Assembly: GCA_934481515.1 (NCBI GenBank)
Contig: CAKSPO010000029.1
Location: forward strand, 1-24,351
Source of the DNA: an uncultured Eubacteriales bacterium
GTDB lineage: Bacteria > Bacillota > Clostridia > Oscillospirales > CAG-272
Length of the DNA stretch: 24,351 nucleotides
Direction of reading: 5' to 3'
Position numbers and translations under genes: made by a program
Notes under the pieces: generated by a model
Seen by the model: the letters and a program-made list of their open reading frames with translations, nothing else
The model's database searches: none
What the model was told of the DNA's origin: nothing
In this document: piece after piece, positions 1-6,482 of the stretch
Position numbering within the stretch: position 1 is the first letter of the stretch
Layout: every line of letters begins with the position of its first letter

Positions 1-267
1 CAGATTGTAGGTGCAGCCAGGCTCCCACAGAATCTCGCTCTGGACTCTGCCGTCCTTGGCGACCCACTTCAGCGGAGCGGTGCCCAGCTCGTTGCCGTCA
101 GCGTCCAGAAGCTGAACGTCAAGGTTTCCTGCCTGAATGGTGTTGACCGCGGTGCTTGCCGTGTCCGTGAACCATGCGAAGGTGGACCCCACCAACATGG
201 AGACGCAGACCAGCATGGACAACAGCTGAAACGCCAATGCCCGTTTGGTTGACATGTGCTTTTTCAT
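1..267 (-). CDS. TasA-like SipW-dependent secreted protein, N-terminal part (cut by window edge)
   Basis: Only the first 89 codons are inside the window; the 3' end lies beyond position 1. The start ATG at 265-267 is chosen because an AAAGGAGAG Shine-Dalgarno (275-283) sits 7 nt upstream. The N-terminus is a SipW-type signal peptide: Lys-rich start, hydrophobic stretch, then the motif GSTFAWFTDTAS. After this comes the TasA/camelysin-like strand AGNLDVQLL. The encoded part differs from the neighbouring gene at 471-1694 by one residue (Ala instead of Val in RALxFQLL). By family knowledge, such proteins are exported, cleaved by SipW and assembled into cell-surface fibres or matrix. It is the last gene seen in the riboswitch-led operon and is separated from its paralogue by 203 bp with strong hairpins. 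Its C-terminal domain cannot be known here. Confidence 0.85.
   Translation of the reverse strand, partial: MKKHMSTKRALAFQLLSMLVCVSMLVGSTFAWFTDTASTAVNTIQAGNLDVQLLDADGNELGTAPLKWVAKDGRVQSEILWEPGCTYNL
1..267 (-). repeat. Copy B of a duplicated 267-bp gene start
   Basis: This stretch aligns without gaps to 1428-1694 (constant offset 1427). I count 7 mismatches in 267 bp, most of them silent. Similarity stops abruptly upstream of the start codon, where the two copies have different ribosome binding sites. Its extent on the other side is unknown because the window ends. Confidence 0.95.
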
Positions 268-375
268 AAAAAGCTCTCCTTTTGTTGATTTTCCGGTGCA
301 AAGATTCAGAATATCTCCCGCGCCGATATGGAGGGGATATCTGCTTTTTGGTCGTCGAGCGCAAAGCCACGTTCC

Positions 376-422
376 GGCGATGTAAGGGCACAAGCACGCT
401 CGGTTTGTACCCTTACATCGCC
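376..422 (-). other. Long intergenic stem-loop (13-bp perfect stem)
   Basis: GGCGATGTAAGGG (376-388) and CCCTTACATCGCC (410-422) are exact inverted repeats around a 21-nt loop, and the loop can partly pair further (CAAAC against GCTTG). No T-tract follows on either strand, so it does not look like an intrinsic terminator. It lies between the two TasA-like genes in the minus-strand transcript. A role in mRNA stability or processing is inferred; a small mobile or palindromic repeat is an alternative. Confidence 0.6.
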
Positions 423-423
423 C

Positions 424-441
424 CTCCGCCCGAAGGCGGAG
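424..441 (-). other. UUCG-tetraloop hairpin after the TasA-like stop codon
   Basis: On the minus strand CTCCGCC and GGCGGAG form a perfect 7-bp stem closed by a C(UUCG)G tetraloop, an exceptionally stable RNA fold. It begins about 30 nt after the stop codon of the 471-1694 gene and directly precedes the longer hairpin at 376-422. It lacks a following U-run. It may protect the upstream mRNA 3' end and so set the relative expression of the two paralogues. Confidence 0.6.
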
Positions 442-470
442 AAGCTGTTTCAAATCCGATCTTTTTAAAA

Positions 471-1694
471 TTATTCCGGAACCACGGTGTACCAGACATC
501 GCCGTTTGTCTGTGCTTCGGCAACCACCTTGTAGCCGTCGGCAACAAAGTTGGTGCCGGCGCCTTCCGCGGTGTTGTCGGCAGGATTGAAGTTTACAAAC
601 GTACCGCCTTTTATGATAACCTTGGCAGTACCGTCACGGTAAGCGCTGTCAACGCAGTTGATAAGGAAGCTGTATCCGTAGGGTTCGCCGAACGGCTCTG
701 CCGCAAAGTGCCCGCCCGTGATGGTAAGCGTTCCTTCCTGTACCTGAACCGCCGTGCCTCCGCCGTAGTAGGTTCCGCCGGTGATAGTAAGGTTTGCGCC
801 CTTCCTTACATTGATGGCATAAGCACCGTTGACACCGGTATTAATACCGCCGTCCGCTCCTGCGTGGATCGTGGTATCGGCATCTACAAGCAGTGCAACA
901 AAGTTGACATTGTTTTCCCCCATATTGTCCGGAGAAACAATTTTCTTATCCAGATTGAGCGTGGTAGGTGCGGTGATCGTCACACGTGCTGCAACGGTAT
1001 CGCTGGCATCCGTGTAGATATTCTCGACCACGGAGATGATACCGCCGTTTGCAAACGCTGCTTTGATTTCATTCAAATTGACCACCGGGTAGGTTGCATT
1101 CTCATCATAGGTGTTGCCGTTGCTGTCGTTCTCGACAGTTGCCTGCGCCGCGTAAACCGTGATGGCAATGCCTTCCAGCTTTTCGTTCTTATACTCGTTT
1201 CCGGCGCTCTCCTGCATCTTTCCGGTAATGGTGATCAATCCGGAATCCGCACCGGCAGTCAGAACATGCTCTGCGGTGGGATCATATACTGCGGAAACTC
1301 CGTCCGCATCGGTTGTCGTATATGTAAAGTCAATAACCTCCAGAAGCTTTGCATTTCCCTGAATACCGGAAATCACAACCTTGTACTTCAGGGCAAGGTT
1401 GCCGTTGTTCTTAATCCGGAAGGACTCCAGATTGTAGGTGCAGCCAGGCTCCCACAGAATCTCGCTCTGGACTCTGCCGTCCTTGGCGACCCACTTCAGC
1501 GGAGCGGTTCCCAACTCGTTGCCGTCAGCGTCCAGAAGCTGAACGTCAAGATTTCCTGCCTGAATGGTGTTGACCGCGGTGCTTGCCGTGTCCGTGAACC
1601 ATGCGAAGGTGGACCCCACCAGCATGGAGACGCAGACCAGCATGGACAACAGCTGGAACACCAGTGCCCGTTTGGTTGACATGTGCTTTTTCAT
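471..1694 (-). CDS. TasA-like SipW-dependent secreted protein with beta-helix-like C-terminal half
   Basis: A 407-residue exported protein. The ATG at 1692-1694 is preferred over one five codons upstream because GGAGGG (1702-1707) lies 7 nt before it. Residues 1-36 are a SipW-type signal peptide with GSTFAWFTD at the cleavage region. Residues about 45-190 resemble the TasA/camelysin beta-sandwich (AGNLDVQLL, SFRIKNNGNLALKYKV, EGIAITVYAAQATVEND). Residues about 207-370 carry short glycine-rich rungs such as LTITGGTYYGGGTAV and LTITGGHF, typical of right-handed beta-helix surface proteins. The end (DGYKVV then GDVWYTVV) resembles a terminal unit common in gut-clostridial surface proteins. No LPXTG sorting signal is seen. 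It follows sipW by 48 bp in the same operon, so SipW is its likely peptidase. A matrix fibre or adhesin role is inferred. Confidence 0.85.
   Translation of the reverse strand: MKKHMSTKRALVFQLLSMLVCVSMLVGSTFAWFTDTASTAVNTIQAGNLDVQLLDADGNELGTAPLKWVAKDGRVQSEILWEPGCTYNLESFRIKNNGNLALKYKVVISGIQGNAKLLEVIDFTYTTTDADGVSAVYDPTAEHVLTAGADSGLITITGKMQESAGNEYKNEKLEGIAITVYAAQATVENDSNGNTYDENATYPVVNLNEIKAAFANGGIISVVENIYTDASDTVAARVTITAPTTLNLDKKIVSPDNMGENNVNFVALLVDADTTIHAGADGGINTGVNGAYAINVRKGANLTITGGTYYGGGTAVQVQEGTLTITGGHFAAEPFGEPYGYSFLINCVDSAYRDGTAKVIIKGGTFVNFNPADNTAEGAGTNFVADGYKVVAEAQTNGDVWYTVVPE
1428..1694 (-). repeat. Copy A of a duplicated 267-bp gene start
   Basis: This is the partner of 1-267, about 97% identical and colinear. 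It covers the signal peptide and the first half of the TasA-like domain. The near-identity over coding sequence, against unrelated upstream sequence, points to recent tandem duplication or gene conversion. Confidence 0.95.
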
Positions 1695-1742
1695 TTTATA
1701 TCCCTCCATAAAAAATTATATACTTGTCAAATATTTATTTTA

Positions 1743-2600
1743 TTATTTTATTCCTGTTTCATTTTCGCCCGCCGGTGGCTGTTCCCCGGATGCGGTATTC
1801 TCCGGCACTGTCTGCGCAGGGGCTTCCTGCGGCGGTTGCGATTCCGGCGTTGCCATTGTCCCGGCGGTTTCTCCGGTCGGTTCCCCGGCAGTCGTTCCGG
1901 CGGTATCAGCATCGGCATCGGTCACAGGCATCTGATTGGCTTCCAGCTGTGCTTTCATTGCCAGAAGCTCCTCCATCATGCGCTTGGTCTCCGCTTTTTC
2001 CGCCTCCACCTTTGCGCGCTCCGCATCCAGCTCTGCGGTCTGCTCCGCGCGGTAGCGCCGATACAGCCGGACGCTGGACAGCGCCTGAGAAAGAATCAAC
2101 AGGGAGAACGGCAAAAGGATGCATACGATATACCCCGGTGTGGTCTGGAGAAAGTCGAAAAAATATCCCGCCTTCGGGATTCTGCCGACGTACTGCCCCA
2201 GCACATACGGGTATGTCACGATGATCTCGTCGTCGGTGTCCGTCGTGGTTCCGTAGGTCACAAAGCCGGGCGCACCGTTCGCGTCCGTGGTCAGCCGCCG
2301 GATCTTGTGCGTGATCACCTCACCGAAGTTGTCGGTATTGGTGGAAATATAGGAAATGATGTCCCCTTCCTTCAATTCGGACGGATCCTTCGTTTCCTTT
2401 ACAAAAATCAGATCCCCCGCCGAAAAATCAGTCTTGCTCATGGAATCCGACAGCACCTTGAACATCTTGATGCCGAAAATTCCGCGGTCATTCCGATCCA
2501 ATGTGGTGGCGGAGATGATGGTAAAGCCCATCATGCAGACGGCAATTACGACTGCCGCCCATGTGATGACGATTCTGATGATATTCAGTGTTTTATTCAT
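1743..2600 (-). CDS. sipW: SipW-type signal peptidase I with long coiled-coil tail
   Basis: A 285-residue membrane serine protease of the archaeal/ER-like (SipW) branch. An N-terminal membrane segment (about 10-30) precedes the catalytic Ser in LSDSMS (about residue 53). The partner is His in ITHKI (about 98), giving the Ser-His dyad of SipW in place of the Ser-Lys dyad of typical bacterial SPase I. A second membrane segment (about 156-177) is followed by the basic stretch RLYRRYR. Then come a Glu/Ala/Lys-rich coiled coil (about 182-222) and a Pro/Glu/Thr-rich tail to the end. By the positive-inside rule this tail of about 105 residues is cytoplasmic. SipW of Bacillus is shorter, so the tail is unusual. 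The start has GGAG 8 nt upstream. The gene lies 10 bp after the membrane-anchored TasA-like gene and before two SipW-type substrates. Confidence 0.93.
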   Translation of the reverse strand: MNKTLNIIRIVITWAAVVIAVCMMGFTIISATTLDRNDRGIFGIKMFKVLSDSMSKTDFSAGDLIFVKETKDPSELKEGDIISYISTNTDNFGEVITHKIRRLTTDANGAPGFVTYGTTTDTDDEIIVTYPYVLGQYVGRIPKAGYFFDFLQTTPGYIVCILLPFSLLILSQALSSVRLYRRYRAEQTAELDAERAKVEAEKAETKRMMEELLAMKAQLEANQMPVTDADADTAGTTAGEPTGETAGTMATPESQPPQEAPAQTVPENTASGEQPPAGENETGIK

Positions 2601-2610
2601 ACATTACTCC

Positions 2611-3288
2611 TCAATCACCAAAATCTTTCGCTTCGTTGTTGTTTGCCTGCACCGCTTTGGCTCCCAGCCGGAAGGTGACGCTCTGCTTCTGAATTTCGTT
2701 TCCGTAGGTCTCCGGGATATGGAAGGTTGCCGTCAGGGTTTTGCGGGCACCCTTCGGAAGCAGTTCCTCCATGGCGCTCACCCGATCTGCCGTCAGTTCC
2801 GAAACCTTTCCCTGCAGCAGAACTTTTTCGCCGCTTTGAATCGTGACCTCCACAATGTCGGCAATTTTTCCGTCGACATTTTCAAAATACAGCTTATACC
2901 ACGCATCGTAATTGCCGAGATTTTCGATGAAAAAGGTTTTTTCAATGTCACATCCCGGGCCGATCACGTCCTCCTCTGTCACCAGCGGTTTTCCGTCATT
3001 CAGGTTGACCCGCAGCTCCCCCGTGCCGAGAATATTGCCGTCCGGATCCACTACCCGCTGTCCCAGGAAGAAGGAAATGACACCGAGTGTGGCAATGCCG
3101 ATGGCGGCGACTACCAGACAGATGATCAGACGTTTTGCCGTCCCGCCGTGCTCCTGCCGCACATTGGTTTTCATGATCTTCGGTCGGCTGAGGTACCGGA
3201 CAAGCTGAACAATCAACGGGACGACCAGCACCACGGACAAAATGGCGACCGCGATCTTATTCTTTTTGATGGTATTCACCAGTTTCAA
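2611..3288 (-). CDS. Membrane-anchored camelysin/TasA-like protein (first gene of the c-di-GMP-controlled operon)
   Basis: The best start is TTG at 3286-3288, eight nt after a GGGAGGAGG ribosome binding site, giving 225 residues; a GTG at 3277-3279 is the alternative. Longer in-frame starts run through the ribosome binding site. Two hydrophobic segments (about 12-34 and 54-76) flank a basic loop. An outside domain follows with the TasA/camelysin pattern: GELRVNLND, GPGCDIEKTFFIENLGNYDAWY, YFENVDG, then FHIPETYGNEIQ and a final LGAKAVQANN. No canonical SipW cleavage motif is seen, so it probably stays membrane-bound and could anchor or nucleate the secreted paralogues, as TapA does for TasA by analogy. 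That role is inferred. It is 10 bp upstream of sipW. Confidence 0.8.
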   Translation of the reverse strand: MKLVNTIKKNKIAVAILSVVLVVPLIVQLVRYLSRPKIMKTNVRQEHGGTAKRLIICLVVAAIGIATLGVISFFLGQRVVDPDGNILGTGELRVNLNDGKPLVTEEDVIGPGCDIEKTFFIENLGNYDAWYKLYFENVDGKIADIVEVTIQSGEKVLLQGKVSELTADRVSAMEELLPKGARKTLTATFHIPETYGNEIQKQSVTFRLGAKAVQANNNEAKDFGD

Positions 3289-3383
3289 TTCTGATTCCTC
3301 CTCCCGGTTTCGGCTTATGCCTGCCCCTTTGCTCCGATGAAGCATGTGTACCATGCTCCGTCCGGCGCATTTCTTTGTTTCTC

Positions 3384-3424
3384 AAAAAAAGACCCGTCGG
3401 AATTGCTATGCAATTCCGGACGGG
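3384..3424 (-). terminator. Riboswitch-associated intrinsic terminator
   Basis: On the minus strand CCCGTCCGGAATTG pairs with CAATTCCGACGGG across a 5-nt loop, with one bulged base, and a run of seven T follows (3384-3390). It lies between the c-di-GMP aptamer and the first gene, the position of an expression-platform terminator. The segment just 3' of the aptamer (TCGGAATGC, 3480-3472) is nearly complementary to the terminator's 3' arm (GCAATTCCGA, 3406-3397), so a competing antiterminator is possible. Confidence 0.88.
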
Positions 3425-3481
3425 TACCGCAAATAAAAGCGCGCAAAAAACACTCTTTTACTTACATCGGAGCATTCCGAT

Positions 3482-3560
3482 GGCAACCGGCTGTCATAGC
3501 TGACCGCAGTCTGCGTTAGACCCATCTGGCTTTGTGTCCCAGCCTTTCGACTGGTTTACG
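3482..3560 (-). promoter_or_regulatory. Cyclic di-GMP-I (GEMM-I) riboswitch aptamer
   Basis: The minus strand shows the ordered hallmarks of the GEMM-I motif. First is TAAACC, then a CCAGTC-GAAA-GGCTGG hairpin with the GNRA tetraloop. GGGACACAAAGCC follows, then GGGTCTAA, and the closing ATGACAGCCGGTTGCC. These match the RF01051 consensus blocks (GACGCAAAGC, GGGUCUAA, AUGGcAGCCGGGUUACC). A small hairpin (CATCGGA/TCCGATG, 3465-3482) and the terminator at 3384-3424 form the downstream expression platform. The promoter lies about 35 bp upstream. Whether ligand turns the operon on or off cannot be settled by eye. Downstream genes are surface-matrix export genes, a logical c-di-GMP target. Confidence 0.93.
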
Positions 3561-3594
3561 ATGATTTTTCTGTTTTTTCTCAATATCGGTAATC

Positions 3595-3623
3595 AGTATA
3601 GCACACGTCATTTGAAATGTCAA
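3595..3623 (-). promoter_or_regulatory. Sigma-A promoter of the riboswitch/TasA-like operon
   Basis: TTGACA (3618-3623) and TATACT (3595-3600) are 17 bp apart on the minus strand, with a TGC extended -10 element. The predicted start of transcription near 3588 is just upstream of the aptamer, so the leader is about 300 nt. Confidence 0.88.
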
Positions 3624-3872
3624 TATGTTTTCCTGTTTTTTACATTGATAAATTTGTGTTTTTTCATCGCAAATCCCGTTTTCGTTTTGCCTGCCGTTCT
3701 GCGGAAGAACCCCGGTTGGCAATCACGGATCTGAAAGCGGAACGGCGATGCCAAAAGCTCTTCCGGGTCTTAACTCCTTTTGAGCTTCAACACCTTCTGC
3801 GCTTTTAACACCGCCTCATCCTTTTCCGACGGAATCGCGGCAAGGATTTGTTTTTGAGCCTTTTACGGTCTT
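3624..3872. other. Intergenic stretch between the hydrogenase operon and the matrix operon
   Basis: No convincing gene is seen. A minus-strand frame of about 30 codons without a start (ending at the stop 3770-3772) could be decayed coding sequence. An imperfect inverted repeat (TTGGCA about 3749-3754, TGCCAA about 3717-3722) could fold at the 3' end of the hydrogenase transcript but has no T-run. I see no clear terminator for the operon that ends at 3873. Confidence 0.5.
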
Positions 3873-5291
3873 TTATAGCACGGAAACGGCATCCGTAATG
3901 GTCTTTTCCAATGCCTCTCTGCCGTATTTGTCCACCTCTGCCTTGTTCTTTTCTCCATGGGTCAGGCATCCGGCGCCTCCGATACAGCCGCCGACGCATG
4001 CCATTCCTTCAATGAAGTTGGCATCCAGCTTTCCTTTGCTCTTCTGAAGCAGTGCCAGTTTGCACTGCTCGATACCGTCGCAGGCGCAGGGCTTGAGCAG
4101 GAAGTCCAGTCCCTGCTCCTTCAGTCCTTCCGCAACCGCGTCGGAAAGTCCGCCGCTCCGAGCAAAAATTCTGCCGAAGTAGGAGGCGTTGTCAAGCACG
4201 CCCTCCTCCAGCGTGGTAATGTCCAGATCCCGGCTGTCAAACAGTGCCTGCAATTCCTCAAAGGTCATCGCCGCGTCCACATACGGCTTGACGTTCTCCC
4301 GCTGAACCTCCATCTTCTTTGCCGTACAGGGACCGATGAATACCGTCTTGCAGGCATCGTCATGCTCCTTGAGGTATTTTGCGATGGCTGTCATCGGAGA
4401 GGGGTTATGGGAAACAAACGGCAACAGATCCGGGAAGTTCTTTTCGATGTAGCTGACGAACGCCGGGCAGCAGGAGCTGGTCAAAAATCCCTTTTCGGCA
4501 AGCTCTCTCGACTCCGCCTGTGCGACCATATCCGCGCCCAGTGCCGCCTCAATGACCGTATGGAAGCCCAGCTTCCGCAGTCCTGTGATGACCTGCCCGA
4601 GCTTTGCATAGGTAAACTGGCTGGAAATGGAAGGAGCGACGATGGCATAAATCTTGTAATTCTGGTTTCCGTGGCTCCCCTTCAGCATATCGATCACGTT
4701 CAGGATGAAGGATTTGTCCGTAATGGCGCCAAACGGGCACTGATAGACGCACGCGCCGCAGGAAATGCACTTGTCGTTGTCGATGCACGCCTGTTTGTCC
4801 GCTCCCATGGAAATTGCCTTGACCTTGCAGGCGGTCTCGCAGGGGCGCTTGTAATTGTGGATGGCGCTGTAGGGGCAGACCTTGGCGCAGGCACCGCATT
4901 CCTTACATTTGCTCTTGTCAATGTGCGCAACGTGGTTCTGGTCGAAGGTGATGGCACCGAAGCGGCAGACATCCTCGCACCGATGTGCCAGACATCCGCG
5001 GCAGGCGTTGGTCACTTCATATCCGCCCATGGGGCATTCGTCGCAGGCGATGTCGATGACTTCAATCACGTTCGGATTGGATTTCGCTCCGCCCATGGCA
5101 ATTTTGACCCGCTCCGTCAGAATCGCGCGCTCCTTGTAAACACAGCAGCGCATCGTCGGAATCTTGCCGGGAACGATGGTCTTGGGAATGTCGATTGCGG
5201 TTTCGGGAAGGCGATCCGCCCACGCCTCGCGGGCAACCTCCCGCAGAACCTTGTATTTCAGGTGTTGTACCTTGGTATCAAATTTTCTCAT
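3873..5291 (-). CDS. [FeFe]-hydrogenase, group B type (monomeric, multi-FeS)
   Basis: A 472-residue cytoplasmic enzyme expected to interconvert 2H+ and H2 using reduced ferredoxin. Cys-rich iron-sulfur regions occupy residues about 83-110 and 129-190, including CKECGACAKVCP and CISCGACVYQCP. The three H-cluster signatures are present in order: L1 as TSSCCPAF (271-278), L2 as PCTAKKME (321-328), L3 as EGMACVGGC (428-436). The extra Ser in L1, the spacing and the N-terminal Cys arrangement fit the group B family (TIGR04105-like) more than the classical group A HydA. GAGG 7 nt before ATG supports the start. It is the last gene of the run, 18 bp after the phosphatase. In related clostridia a hydrogenase next to HydS and a phosphatase is the presumed target of their control. 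Confidence 0.92.
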   Translation of the reverse strand: MRKFDTKVQHLKYKVLREVAREAWADRLPETAIDIPKTIVPGKIPTMRCCVYKERAILTERVKIAMGGAKSNPNVIEVIDIACDECPMGGYEVTNACRGCLAHRCEDVCRFGAITFDQNHVAHIDKSKCKECGACAKVCPYSAIHNYKRPCETACKVKAISMGADKQACIDNDKCISCGACVYQCPFGAITDKSFILNVIDMLKGSHGNQNYKIYAIVAPSISSQFTYAKLGQVITGLRKLGFHTVIEAALGADMVAQAESRELAEKGFLTSSCCPAFVSYIEKNFPDLLPFVSHNPSPMTAIAKYLKEHDDACKTVFIGPCTAKKMEVQRENVKPYVDAAMTFEELQALFDSRDLDITTLEEGVLDNASYFGRIFARSGGLSDAVAEGLKEQGLDFLLKPCACDGIEQCKLALLQKSKGKLDANFIEGMACVGGCIGGAGCLTHGEKNKAEVDKYGREALEKTITDAVSVL

Positions 5292-5309
5292 ATTTTACCT
5301 CTGCAAGGA

Positions 5310-6482
5310 TCAGAAATAGCTGACCTTAATCCGTTTTCCCATCTGCCGGAGGCATTTGGACAAATCCTCCACCAGATTCATTTTGATATTGAAGTTGATG
5401 GGAAGATCCGGATTCTGGTGCGCGGGGTTTACCGCCCTTCCTACAAAAAAGTTAATATCGGTGGCTTCCTCAAACAACAGCCGGCAGATCAGCGACGCGC
5501 CATCCTGTCCGAAGCTCCATTTTTCATAAAGCTTGTTTTCACCCAGTACGTCATGGGCATATTCCACTACCTTATTGACGGTGATAACGCCCTCCGTGAC
5601 CAGATCCACCCCTTCGATTTCCGCGATGGGAGGAACGTCGCTCATCACAAAGTTCAGGCTTGCCCTGACAGGCTTTCCGAGATACTTTGCCGCGATGGAG
5701 GAGGTGGTTCCGCCGCAGATGATGTGCTTTCCTTCCTTGGAAAAGAACAGGGACATCATCCGGTTGCAGTCGTCGCGATCTCGCGGAGGGCCGAACAAAA
5801 GATTCATCGGCACCCGCTTGCGGATCTTCACCACGCAAGCCGTGGCATCGTCGCCCGGACGCTTTGCATAGAGCTTGTTGACCTCATCAATCAGGATGGT
5901 GGACAGCGTCTTTGCCGTATAGCCTGCAATGGAGACGGTCTCCATATAGCCGATGATGTCCTCTCGCTTCCAGCCGAAGTTGTACGCAATGCCGATGCCG
6001 GCGTGCGGACACCCGTCGCTCATGGCAATGAAAATGTCGTTCTCCTGCAGTTTGACCACCGACTGATATATTTTTTTCCCGCCGATGTTCATCTCGGTCT
6101 TGGGATAGTCGTAATTCTTTCCGTCCCGGAGCAGGATCACCAGCGGATTGTCGTACTGGATGATCTCCATTTCCCGGTTTTCGACCAGATGCAGGATGGT
6201 AAAGGTGGAGTACGCCACGCCGCGCACCGAGCAGATGGGGAGCGTCTGTGCAATGGTTTCCACACAGTCGGTCAGCGTCAGCCCCTCCGCCATCATGGTA
6301 GAAATGATTTTGGAGGTCAGCGTGGAAAGAATGCTCGCCTTGACTCCGCTGCCGAGTCCGTCGGCAAGCACAATGACCGTGGAGTTTTCGCCCTGCTCCA
6401 CGATGTCCACATGGTCGCCGCAAAGCTGCTCCCCGATGTGGTTGATGCTTTTATAGCCGATGTCGGCACACAAATCATTCAT
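5310..6482 (-). CDS. SpoIIE/PP2C-type serine phosphatase with extra C-terminal domain
   Basis: A 390-residue soluble protein. Residues 1 to about 235 carry the metal-dependent PP2C/SpoIIE landmarks: GDHVDI (about 22-27), VLADGLGSG (about 38-46), IAMSDGCPHAG (about 168-178), and PGDDATACVVKI near the domain end. The conserved Asp residues of these motifs should bind two Mn or Mg ions. The last 150 residues form a further domain I do not recognise, starting about GPPRDRDD. The start overlaps the end of hydS by 8 nt, indicating translational coupling. A PP2C-type phosphatase between a group C sensory hydrogenase and a catalytic hydrogenase is a known clostridial arrangement, thought to carry the sensor's output. 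Its substrate is not known from sequence. Confidence 0.88.
   Translation of the reverse strand: MNDLCADIGYKSINHIGEQLCGDHVDIVEQGENSTVIVLADGLGSGVKASILSTLTSKIISTMMAEGLTLTDCVETIAQTLPICSVRGVAYSTFTILHLVENREMEIIQYDNPLVILLRDGKNYDYPKTEMNIGGKKIYQSVVKLQENDIFIAMSDGCPHAGIGIAYNFGWKREDIIGYMETVSIAGYTAKTLSTILIDEVNKLYAKRPGDDATACVVKIRKRVPMNLLFGPPRDRDDCNRMMSLFFSKEGKHIICGGTTSSIAAKYLGKPVRASLNFVMSDVPPIAEIEGVDLVTEGVITVNKVVEYAHDVLGENKLYEKWSFGQDGASLICRLLFEEATDINFFVGRAVNPAHQNPDLPINFNIKMNLVEDLSKCLRQMGKRIKVSYF

Noticed and set aside
3770..3872. About 30-codon minus-strand frame after the hydrogenase
   Set aside because: It has no ATG, GTG or TTG start at its beginning and no ribosome binding site. It may be decayed coding sequence but cannot be called a gene.
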